From: Rhodohalobacter barkolensis
Lineage (GTDB): Bacteria > Bacteroidota > Rhodothermia > Balneolales > Balneolaceae
Reading direction: 5' to 3'
NCBI RefSeq assembly: GCF_002834295.1
Contig: NZ_PISP01000005.1
Span: 49,114-113,113 of the forward strand
DNA length: 64,000 nt
In this document: in pieces, positions 37,437 to 45,040 of the stretch
Numbering within the stretch: position 1 is the stretch's first letter
Layout: each line of letters opens with the position of its first letter
Made by a program: the position numbers and the translations under genes
Notes under the pieces: generated by a model
Databases searched by the model: none
The model's input: the letters and a program-made list of their open reading frames with translations, nothing else
What the model was told of the DNA's origin: nothing

Positions 37437-37987
37437 AATATTTCAGGATTGATAGTGTCGATTAAGTGACATCTTATCATGGGTTTATTTAATTAGAAAA
37501 TCTAAAAAAAGATAAAGGATAAACCTATCTGATTTTAGCTTGAAAATAATAAGTATTGGAGATCCCTCTAGACTAAACCTTTTGATTTAAACGGATAATT
37601 ATTTGTATTCGAAGATCACTTAATTAAATGGTGATCCAGCCATTTGATTCAAAACGATTATACATTCAGAACGATATTTATAACTCTACCGGATCTCTAA
37701 AGGCAAGAATTACAATTATGTAACGGTATGATTGCTAAAGCATTAATTTGTCTGCGACTTTGAAAAACAAGCAATCCAGTATAATAGGTCTCAAGGTTTA
37801 ACCTTATGAATGATAATGACATTTTTGCATCATTATCATGTTCACTATTTACATTTATGATAGTTTTTCAAGGTTTTCTTATTAATAAGTAGGACGAGTG
37901 AAGTGGACTGTTGTTACAAAAAAAGTGAAAGATTGTTCCTCAATACTATTACTGCTATCATCTTGAAGTGTCAATGATTACAAAATT
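37437..37987. other. AT-rich gene-free region between kinase and M20 gene
   Basis: 551 bp without a credible gene. It contains the divergent promoter region. One feature stands out: a perfect 10-bp inverted repeat ATGATAATGA/TCATTATCAT at 37810-37819 and 37830-37839 with a 10-nt spacer, a possible operator. The rest is AT-rich with no clear motif. Confidence 0.5.
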
Positions 37988-39118
37988 ATGTCCATGGATT
38001 TAGATTTGTTGAGAAGAGTAAGAAAAGAGTTACACGCAAGTCCGGAGTTGTCTGGTTCTGAAGAAGAGACGGCCAATCGGGTTATTCATCTTTTGAAAGA
38101 GCTAAAGCCAGATGAACTGATTACCAACATTGGTGGGGAGGGAATTGTGGCCAGGTTCAATGCAATCGCTGAAGTAAAAAAAACAGTTCTGTTCAGGGCA
38201 GAGCTGGATGCCATTGCTGTGAATGAGGAAACTGACTTGAGCTACCGGTCAGGAAAAAACGGGGTGATGCACGGTTGCGGCCACGATGGGCATATGGCAA
38301 TACTGCTTGGCTTTGCCCGCGAAATCGGGAAAAATCGTCCACGTAAAACGGAGGTATGGATCATGTTTCAACCGGCAGAAGAGACCGGAGAGGGAGCGGA
38401 GAGAATGTTGAAGGATCCAAAGTTTGAAAAAGTGAATGCAGATGAAGCATTTGCATTGCATAATCTACCGGGTTTTCCTGTGAACCAGGTAGTTGTAAAA
38501 GAGGATGTTTTTGCAGCTGCCTCCACGGGTGTTGAGGTAAAATTTAAGGGGAAGTCCAGCCATGCCGCTTACCCCGAACAGGGTGTGAATCCGGCTTCAT
38601 ATATCGCGGAGCTTATTTTGTTCGCAGATCAGGAGTTTGATGAGTTCAGGAGTTTAAGTTCGATCAATAAAATTGTAACAACGTATACACAACTAGGTGA
38701 GAGGGCTTTTGGGATCAGTCCGGGAGAGGGAAATGTTGGTTTTACCATTCGATCTTCATCGGATGAGGAGCTGGAAGGCGCTGTGAATAAACTGAAGAGT
38801 AAAGTTCAGCAGCTTCAAAAAACATTTGAGGGTAAAATCAGTGTAGATCTGGTGGAGCCGTTTTCTGCAACGGTGAATCATTCAGAGGGTGTAAAAGCGG
38901 TGGTTGATGCTGCCGAAAAATCAGGGCTGGAGTGGCAGAAGGCGGAGGCACCTTTCCCCTGGAGTGAGGATTTTGGGGAGTTCCGGAAGAAGTTCTCGAT
39001 CACGCTATTTGGTTTGGGTACGGGAGAAGAGCATCCCCCGCTTCATTCCGAGAAGTACGATTTTAATGATGAGTTGATAAGTGCGGGCGTTAAGATGTTT
39101 ATAAATCTGGTCGAGTAA
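37988..39118 (+). CDS. M20-family amidohydrolase
   Basis: 376-residue metallohydrolase of the M20D type (N-acyl-amino-acid, N-acetyl-diaminopimelate or hippurate hydrolases). Landmarks are ELHASPELSGSEEET, FRAELDAIAV (69-78), HGCGHDGHMA (95-104) with the metal-binding residues, FQPAEETGEGAERM (127-140), and LGTGEEHPPLHS near the C-terminus. The substrate is unknown. Start ATG at 37988. A P7 palindrome begins 11 bases after the stop. Confidence 0.9.
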   Translation: MSMDLDLLRRVRKELHASPELSGSEEETANRVIHLLKELKPDELITNIGGEGIVARFNAIAEVKKTVLFRAELDAIAVNEETDLSYRSGKNGVMHGCGHDGHMAILLGFAREIGKNRPRKTEVWIMFQPAEETGEGAERMLKDPKFEKVNADEAFALHNLPGFPVNQVVVKEDVFAAASTGVEVKFKGKSSHAAYPEQGVNPASYIAELILFADQEFDEFRSLSSINKIVTTYTQLGERAFGISPGEGNVGFTIRSSSDEELEGAVNKLKSKVQQLQKTFEGKISVDLVEPFSATVNHSEGVKAVVDAAEKSGLEWQKAEAPFPWSEDFGEFRKKFSITLFGLGTGEEHPPLHSEKYDFNDELISAGVKMFINLVE

Positions 39119-39128
39119 TCCGGATTCC

Positions 39129-39161
39129 AGACCTGACAGGTTTTCAAAACCTGTCAGGTCT
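39129..39161. repeat. P7 palindrome (after M20 gene)
   Basis: Perfect palindrome with arms AGACCTGACAGGTTTT and a single-base centre (C), 11 bases after a stop codon. Likely terminator-like despite a short T-run. Confidence 0.7.
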
Positions 39162-39221
39162 TAAATTAAGATTTGGTTAGGTCTCGAACATGAAAGATCA
39201 GACATGCCTGATACCCATCAA

Positions 39222-39450
39222 GTGTCGTGAGACACGCCAGCGCATCTTAGCCCCACAATTCATTGTAGGGTCTTCAATAATATCCCGGATAAATAAATGC
39301 CGTAGACACGGCCCACAGAATGTAGGTTGGATAAAACATCTGGGTTAAGATATCTCTGTGAATCATGCCTACGGCATTCTGTATGGATATTGCTTTCCAC
39401 ATACCACAGGTTGAAACCTGTGGCTAGTGTGTGGGTCATGACTACGCCAT
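39222..39450 (+). repeat. Composite palindrome unit A
   Basis: Six hairpins in order: P1 GTGTCGTGAGACAC (39222-39235), P2 (39251-39270, one mismatch), P3 (39297-39309, decayed), P4 ATGCCTACGGCAT (39365-39377), P5 CCACAGGTTGAAACCTGTGG (39404-39423), P6 (39438-39450, one mismatch). The linker to unit B is 97 bp and matches that between G and H. Confidence 0.85.
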
Positions 39451-39547
39451 TCGGTTAGTTAGACATGGACTTGGATTGAAGCCCCGTTCTTTTATAGCAG
39501 GTTCATTTTGAAGTGAAGGATGGATTTGGATTATATGCTGCATTAAA

Positions 39548-39775
39548 GTGTCGTTAGACACGTAAACGTGGTCTAGCCCCACAATTTATTGTGGGGTATT
39601 CAATCTCCCCCGAATTGTCCAATGCCGAAGGCACGGCCCACAGAATGTAGGTTGGATAAAACATCTGGATTAAGATATCTCTGTGCACCATGCCTACGGC
39701 ATTCTGATTGGATATTGCTTTCTACACACCACAGGTTGAAACCTGTGGCTAGTGTGTGGGTCATGGCTACGCCAT
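39548..39775 (+). repeat. Composite palindrome unit B
   Basis: P1 (39548), P2 CCCCACAATTTATTGTGGGG (39577-39596), P3 decayed (39622), P4 (39690), P5 (39729-39748), P6 ATGGCTACGCCAT (39763-39775). Spacer between P3 and P4 is about 55 bp. Open frames crossing it are accidental. Confidence 0.85.
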
Positions 39776-39931
39776 TTGGTTTTGTATTAATTAAGCTATC
39801 TAATATAAAAATAGATTCATGAAGGTGTCTCAATCTTATGGTTTAACAATAATGGGAGATGACCTAAATTCGATATTTGATTTTGCTATTATTATGAAGT
39901 CTAAAGATTTTTATCACATGATTTAAAATAA

Positions 39932-40087
39932 GTGTCGTTAGACACGCCAGCGCATCTTAGCCCCACAATTCATTGTGGGGTCTTCAATAGTTTCTCGGAT
40001 AGATAAGTGCCGTAGGCACGGCTCACAAGATATTGGATGGATATTTAAACCAGGAAACGAAATTTCTGTGCACCATGCCTACACCAT
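39932..40087 (+). repeat. Composite palindrome unit C, right end deleted
   Basis: P1 (39932-39945), P2 (39961-39980) and P3 GTGCCGTAGGCAC (40007-40019) are intact. P4 starts normally (ATGCCTAC) but continues as the end of P6 (CCATTTAG-like), so P5 is missing. This looks like recombination between the P4 and P6 TAC loops. A P7 palindrome follows at 40108. Confidence 0.75.
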
Positions 40088-40107
40088 TTAGTTTACGAGT
40101 GATTGCG

Positions 40108-40138
40108 GACCTGACAGGTTTCCAAAACCTGTCAGGTC
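40108..40138. repeat. P7 palindrome next to unit C
   Basis: GACCTGACAGGTTT arm and complement around a short centre, between the truncated unit C and the gene at 40300. Confidence 0.7.
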
Positions 40139-40299
40139 TCTATTTATCAGTCCCGCACATTAGACTCTACATAATAACGAGGAACTACTAAATTCATACG
40201 AAGATCTGATTTATTAACGTTTCATTTACAGAATTCAAAAATTCTTCTTAACTATATAGGTCCAAAGCACCTGAAAATATTGATTAACATCGGTTACTT

Positions 40300-41010
40300 A
40301 TGAAGATAGCTATTACAACATTTACCACTCTGTTATTTGCAACGCTAATGCTAACAACACCGGTTTATTCGCAGGTTCAAAATGAAGCTGATATCTCATC
40401 ATCAGAAATGAGAAATATGCTGGATTCAAATCAAATTCCGGTTCACAGAGCAACCAATACCGAAGGATCCCCATATCTTTTCGAGGATTTTTATGAAGGA
40501 ATTGTCTCTCTTGAAAACGGGTACTCTACGCGTCCACTGCAAATTCGATACAATACACATACCCAGAGTATCGATTTTATGAGCGGTAATCTTGCATTCA
40601 ATGTCAGCGGCGAACAAATTGAATCTTTTGAATTTACAGCAAATGAAAAGGTGCACCAATTCAAAAAAGGATTTGATCTGCGCGGGATTTCCGAGGACGA
40701 TTTTGTTGAAGTAGTTTCCGAAGGGGAAGCCACATTTGTCGTTCGCCACAACACAAATTTCTTCGAAGACGCTGCCAGTTATGGACAGGCAACGCAACAA
40801 GATCGATATGTAACGGACGAGGTGTTTTACCTGAAGGTGGGTAACGATGATTTTAACAGAATCCGAAGACCCAACCAAAGAAGGGTAATGAGAAATTTCG
40901 ATCGTTTTGAAGATGAATTGGAACAATTTGCAGATCAACAGAATTTAGACTTTTCAAACAGGCTGGATATAGCCCGCTTAGTGGACTATTACAACTCGCT
41001 GGCCGAATAG
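40300..41010 (+). CDS. Secreted protein of unknown function
   Basis: 236 residues with a signal peptide (MKIAITTFTTLLFATLMLTTPVYSQ) and no lipobox. The body has beta-rich segments (SPYLFEDFYEGIVSLENGYSTRP, FEFTANEKVHQFKKGF) and a helical, charged C-terminus (RRVMRNFDRFEDELEQF). I do not recognise a family. Start ATG at 40300. Alanine racemase follows 72-99 bp downstream on the same strand. Confidence 0.75.
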   Translation: MKIAITTFTTLLFATLMLTTPVYSQVQNEADISSSEMRNMLDSNQIPVHRATNTEGSPYLFEDFYEGIVSLENGYSTRPLQIRYNTHTQSIDFMSGNLAFNVSGEQIESFEFTANEKVHQFKKGFDLRGISEDDFVEVVSEGEATFVVRHNTNFFEDAASYGQATQQDRYVTDEVFYLKVGNDDFNRIRRPNQRRVMRNFDRFEDELEQFADQQNLDFSNRLDIARLVDYYNSLAE

Positions 41011-41109
41011 CCATAAACTCAAAGCATTGTTCGAATCGATGTAAAACCTGACCGCAATCGGAAGGCAGTCAGGTACAAGGAATTGAAAATTTATCAGCTA
41101 TCACTCTAC

Positions 41110-42291
41110 ATGCAACGATCTCCGTCCGAATCCCTTCAGCCGTCACTTATTGAACTTAGCCGTTCCGCACTCGAACAGAACTTCTCGTTTTTACAAAGCA
41201 GGGCTAAAAATGGCGTGCGAATCTCTTCGGTAATCAAAGGGAATGCATATGGTCATGGGATCTCCTCATTTATTCCGTTGGCTGAATTATGCGGGATTGA
41301 TCACTTTTCTGTATTCAGTGCAGATGAGGCTGAAGGAGTGCTGAAGTTCAGGTCAAATCCCGATACGGATGTTATGATTATGGGAATGATACGGGATGAG
41401 GAACTATCCTGGGCAATTGAAAATGGTATTGAGGTCTATCTTTTTGAGATGGAACGCCTGGACAGGGCGTTTGAAGAAGCAGGTAAATTGGGAAAAAAAG
41501 CCAGGGTACATCTTCAGATCGAAACCGGTATGCACCGGACAGGATTTGAGAAGCCGGAATGGGAAACAGTATTCCAGAAGATTAATGACAATCCCGAATC
41601 TTTTGATTTGAAAGGGATCTGCACACACTATGCGGGGGCTGAAAGTGTGGCAAACTACTTCAGGATTCAGAAACAGAATGAAACCTTTCGAGAAGCCGTG
41701 GAAATGGCCAAATCAATGTTTGATCAGATGCCTCCCGTTCATGCTTCCAGTTCTGCGGCATTTTTAACCATGCCTAAGATGCATTACGATATGGTTCGAA
41801 TTGGTATTGCCCAGTACGGATTCTGGCCCAGCCGGGAGACATACATGCATCACGCCAAGGCTAATGATTTTGAGGAAGAGCAAGATCCGCTTCGCAGGGT
41901 GATGACCTGGAAGAGTGAGGTGATGAGTACTAAATGGGTGAAAGCCGGAGATTTTATCGGTTATGGAAATGTGTATATGGCAGGGCGTGATATGCGAATT
42001 GCCACGGTTCCCATTGGATATACTCACGGTTTTGGGAGAAATCTAACCAACTCCGGTTACGTGTTGATTAGAGGAGTGAGAGCAAATGTATCCGGATTGG
42101 TAAATATGAACATGATTACAGTAGATATCACAGATATTCCGGGTGTTGAAAAAGGGGATGAAGTTGTCCTGATCGGTCACCAGGGAGATGATGAGATTAC
42201 CGTAGCTTCTTTCGGTGAGATGACCAACAACCTGAATTACGAGATTTTGACTCGCCTGCCGGCATCAATCCCGAGGGTTGTGGTGGATTAA
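41110..42291 (+). CDS. alr: Alanine racemase
   Basis: PLP enzyme making D-alanine for peptidoglycan. I use ATG 41110 (393 residues); a TTG at 41083 would add nine residues and cannot be excluded. The PLP lysine is Lys43 in SSVIKGNAYGHG. Also seen: HLQIETGMHRTGF, YDMVRIGIAQYGFWP and the second catalytic region DFIGYGNVYMA, whose Tyr supports the racemase assignment. YggS-type proteins lack this C-terminal domain. Length and layout are normal. A P7 palindrome lies 23 bases after the stop. Confidence 0.93.
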   Translation: MQRSPSESLQPSLIELSRSALEQNFSFLQSRAKNGVRISSVIKGNAYGHGISSFIPLAELCGIDHFSVFSADEAEGVLKFRSNPDTDVMIMGMIRDEELSWAIENGIEVYLFEMERLDRAFEEAGKLGKKARVHLQIETGMHRTGFEKPEWETVFQKINDNPESFDLKGICTHYAGAESVANYFRIQKQNETFREAVEMAKSMFDQMPPVHASSSAAFLTMPKMHYDMVRIGIAQYGFWPSRETYMHHAKANDFEEEQDPLRRVMTWKSEVMSTKWVKAGDFIGYGNVYMAGRDMRIATVPIGYTHGFGRNLTNSGYVLIRGVRANVSGLVNMNMITVDITDIPGVEKGDEVVLIGHQGDDEITVASFGEMTNNLNYEILTRLPASIPRVVVD

Positions 42292-42313
42292 GGAGAATAT
42301 AATTGGGGTTCCC

Positions 42314-42346
42314 AGACTTGACAGTTTTCCAAAACCTGTCAGGTCT
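42314..42346. repeat. P7 palindrome (after alr)
   Basis: Imperfect copy, AGACTTGACAGTTTTCC with the right arm AAAACCTGTCAGGTCT. It stands 23 bases after the alanine racemase stop. Confidence 0.65.
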
Positions 42347-42406
42347 TAGATCTTGATTTATTCAGCTTACAAATGCGAAAGATCTATTGAGCCTCATTCC
42401 AATAAA

Positions 42407-42634
42407 GTGTCGCTAGACACGAATCACATCTTAGCCCCACAATTCATTGTGGGGTATTCAATAGTCTCACGAATTCTCTAGTGCCATAGGCACAGCCCAC
42501 AGGATAATGGTTAATCAAATAATCCGGATAAGGATATTCCTGTTAATCATGCCTACGGCATTCTAAATGGATGTAGTATTCCACATACCACAGGTTGAAA
42601 CCTGTGGCTAGGATGTGGGTCATGGCTACGCCAC
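42407..42634 (+). repeat. Composite palindrome unit D
   Basis: P1 GTGTCGCTAGACAC (42407), P2 (42435-42454), P3 GTGCCATAGGCAC (42481), P4 (42549), P5 (42588-42607), P6 (42622-42634). First of a run D-E-F-G repeating every 392-395 bp. Confidence 0.85.
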
Positions 42635-42798
42635 TGGATCTGTGTTAAACTACCTGTCTAACTTAATAATAGATTCATGAAGATGTCTTATTCGTATTGG
42701 TTTAACAATCATACTAAAATGGAAGATGACCCAAATTCGTTATTTAATTTTACCTTTTTTTTGAAGCCTAAAGATTTGTAACACGTGATTTAAAATAA

Positions 42799-43028
42799 GT
42801 GTCGTTAGACACGCCAACACATCTTAGCCCCACAATTCATTGTGGGGTATTCAATAGTCTCCCGAATTTATTTAGTGCCATAGGCACGGCCCACAGGAAG
42901 ATGGTTGATCAAGAAATCCGTAAAAAGGTATCTCTGTGAATCATGCCTATGGCATTCTAACCGAATGTTGTATTCCACATACCACAGGTTAAAACCTGTG
43001 GCTAGGATGTGGGTCATGGCTACGCCAT
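42799..43028 (+). repeat. Composite palindrome unit E
   Basis: All six hairpins: P1 42799, P2 42828-42847, P3 42875, P4 ATGCCTATGGCAT 42943, P5 42982-43001, P6 43016-43028. The D-E linker (about 163 bp) closely matches the B-C and E-F linkers. Confidence 0.85.
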
Positions 43029-43190
43029 TGTGGTTGTGTTAATTAAGCTGTCTAATTTAATAATAGATTCATGAAGATGTCTCATTCGTATGGTTTAACA
43101 ATCGTACTAAAATGGAAGATGACCTAAATTCGTTATTTAATTTTGCCATTTTTTGAAGTCTAAATATTTGTAACACGTGATTTAAAATAA

Positions 43191-43420
43191 GTGTTGTTAG
43201 ACACGCCAGTACATCTTAGCCCCACAATTCATTGTGGGGTGTTCAATAGTCTCCCGAATTTATTTAGTGCCGTAGGCACGGCCCACAGTATGTAGGTTGA
43301 TCAAATAATCCGGCAAAAGATATCTTTGGTCATCATGCCTACGGCATCCTGGCTGAATGTTGTATTCCACATACCGCAGGTTAAAACCTTTGGCTGAAAT
43401 GTAATTCATGGCTACGCCAT
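43191..43420 (+). repeat. Composite palindrome unit F
   Basis: P1 GTGTTGTTAGACAC 43191, P2 43220-43239, P3 GTGCCGTAGGCAC 43267, P4 43335, P5 43374-43393 with two mismatches, P6 43408-43420. The E-F linker is of the 163-bp type. Confidence 0.85.
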
Positions 43421-43585
43421 TGGATCTGTGTTAATCAACCAGTCTCTTTATAAATGAAGTATATGGACATGATCACGTCACTTGATAGAGTCCTGTTTTT
43501 AGATTTAATCTTGAATTTTTTAGTAGTCAGTATAAAGTTGTTGTAGATAAGATCTATTGAGAATTGGAAGCAATCATACATTAAA

Positions 43586-44333
43586 GTATCGTTAGACACG
43601 ATAACACATCTTAGCCCCAAAATTCATTGTGGGGTTCTTCATAGATGGCGATAGTAGAAAGTGCCGTAGGCACGATTGATATATTTAACAATAATCTCTT
43701 TTTTCAATAAAATTAAGAGGTAAAGAGAGATATTTTAAACAATTAACCTAAGGGGAGAGGAGAAATGGCAAATACATATCACAAAATTTATCTGCATACC
43801 GTATTTGCAGTTAAGAATAAAAAAGCATTGATAAGCCCGGAGTGGGAATATAAGCTACACTCTGTTATTGGAAATTTAATAAATCAATCAGGTGGTAAAT
43901 CCTTAATAGTAAATGGTATGCCGGATCATATTCATTGTTTTTTCCAAAAACAGCCATCAATTTCTGAATCAGAATTGATGCAATCGGTGAAAGCGAAATC
44001 ATCAAAATGGATCAATGATAATGGATTGTCTGTGCGTCGATTTTCCTGGCAAAAAGGATTTGGCTGTTTTTCGTATAGCGAATCACAAAAAAATGACGTC
44101 TACAGATATGTCCGGAATCAAAAAGAGCACCATCGAAAAATGACGTTTAGGGAGGAGTACGAGAAGCTTCTCAAATCATTCAATGTTCAATATGATGATA
44201 AATTCATTTTTACCGGATTGGATTGAATACGTGAATCCTGTGCACCATACCTACGGCATTCTAACTGGATGTTGTATTCCATATACCACAGGTTGAAAAC
44301 CTGTGGCTAGGATATAGGACATGGCTACGCCAT
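43586..44333 (+). mobile_element. Composite unit G carrying the RAYT-2 gene (putative autonomous element)
   Basis: Left half as in other units: P1 (43586-43599), P2 (43615-43634), P3 GTGCCGTAGGCAC (43661-43673). Right half: P4 ATACCTACGGCAT (44247-44259), P5 (44286-44306, one extra base), P6 (44321-44333). Between P3 and P4, where other units have about 55-70 bp, lies a 460-bp transposase gene with its own ribosome-binding site. Hairpin ends plus a Y1 transposase make a 748-bp element. The other units then look like internal-deletion derivatives, though insertion of the gene into a unit is also possible. Confidence 0.8.
43765..44226 (+). CDS. REP-associated tyrosine transposase (RAYT-2, IS200-like Y1)
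   Basis: 153 residues: HxH His55/His57 in MPDHIHCF, and nucleophile Tyr, probably Tyr115, in VYRYVRNQKEHH. Start ATG at 43765 behind GGGGAGAGGAGA, a good Shine-Dalgarno. It shares its N-terminus (MANTYHKIYLH), the SKWINDNGL segment and the tail (EEYEKLLKSFNVQYDDKFIF) with RAYT-1 but is clearly diverged. It sits exactly in the P3-P4 gap of unit G, the only gene-bearing copy seen. By family knowledge it would cut and join single-stranded hairpin ends; activity is not shown here. Confidence 0.88.
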   Translation: MANTYHKIYLHTVFAVKNKKALISPEWEYKLHSVIGNLINQSGGKSLIVNGMPDHIHCFFQKQPSISESELMQSVKAKSSKWINDNGLSVRRFSWQKGFGCFSYSESQKNDVYRYVRNQKEHHRKMTFREEYEKLLKSFNVQYDDKFIFTGLD

Positions 44334-44431
44334 TTGGTTAATTAGGCACTTACTTGGATTGAAGTGCCATTCTTTCAAATGCATTTTCATTTTGAAGTAA
44401 AGGATGGATTTGGATTATGTACTGCATTAAA

Positions 44432-44660
44432 GTGTCGTTAGACACGCCAGCACATCTTAGCCCCACAATTCATTGTGGGGTGTTCAATAGTCCTCCGAAT
44501 TATTTAGTGCCGTAGGCACGGACCACAGGATAATGGTTAATCAAATAATCCGTAAAAAGGTATCTCTGTGCATCATGCCTACGGCATTCTAACTGGATCT
44601 CGCAATCCACATACCACAGGTTAAAACCTGTGGCTAGGATGTGGGTCATGGCTACGCCAT
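44432..44660 (+). repeat. Composite palindrome unit H
   Basis: P1 44432-44445, P2 44461-44480, P3 GTGCCGTAGGCAC 44507-44519, P4 44575, P5 44614-44633, P6 44648-44660. The G-H linker (98 bp) matches the A-B linker, so G-H and A-B may come from a common duplicated pair. Confidence 0.85.
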
Positions 44661-44680
44661 TTGGTTTGGGCATTATCCCA

Positions 44681-44711
44681 GTCATGACAGGTTTCTAAAA
44701 CCCGTCAGGTC
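44681..44711. repeat. P7 palindrome upstream of SusCD 1
   Basis: Decayed copy: TGACAGGTTT and AAAACCCGTCAGGTCT around a short centre. Followed by about 330 bp without a gene before the SusC start at 45041. Confidence 0.55.
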
Positions 44712-44861
44712 TAAACCTGTTTACCGAGATTTACATTCATAAATGCACAATATCGCGTAAGGTTTTTATGATTAGTTTGATAATCTATTTACCGAATAGG
44801 TCTAAATTGTTGCAAACCAATGTTTAACATGTTATAATAACGGCGTTATAAATTTCATCTA

Positions 44862-44869
44862 TACGTTTG
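44862..44869 (+). promoter_or_regulatory. Possible Bacteroidota -7 element before SusCD 1
   Basis: TACGTTTG fits the TAnnTTTG consensus and lies 172 bases before the SusC start. No convincing -33 TTTG is visible, so this is a weak call. Confidence 0.2.
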
Positions 44870-45040
44870 ATAAGTAAATAAACTTTGTTAAAATCGTTAA
44901 GGTTGTTGGGAAGGCTCTAATTTAAAGATGGAATTCTATTGATTATGGGAAAATAGAACCTAAGTTACTGTATAAATTAACTGTAACTCCCTCCCTAAAA
45001 CCCTGTCAATCAAAACCAAAACAAAACACGAGGTACAGGT

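Noticed and set aside
37810..37839. Fur box
   Set aside because: The inverted repeat has GATAATGA-like halves, but the 10-nt spacer does not fit the 19-bp Fur consensus.
39589..39833. Small open frames in both directions over unit B; similar frames at 44500, 50303 and 63484
   Set aside because: They translate the palindromes themselves (HRLKPVA..., MATPxG-type peptides) and occur in any unit, so they are not genes.
42407..44660. CRISPR array
   Set aside because: Repeats are near 392 bp apart, contain several different palindromes and conserved linkers, and no cas gene is present.
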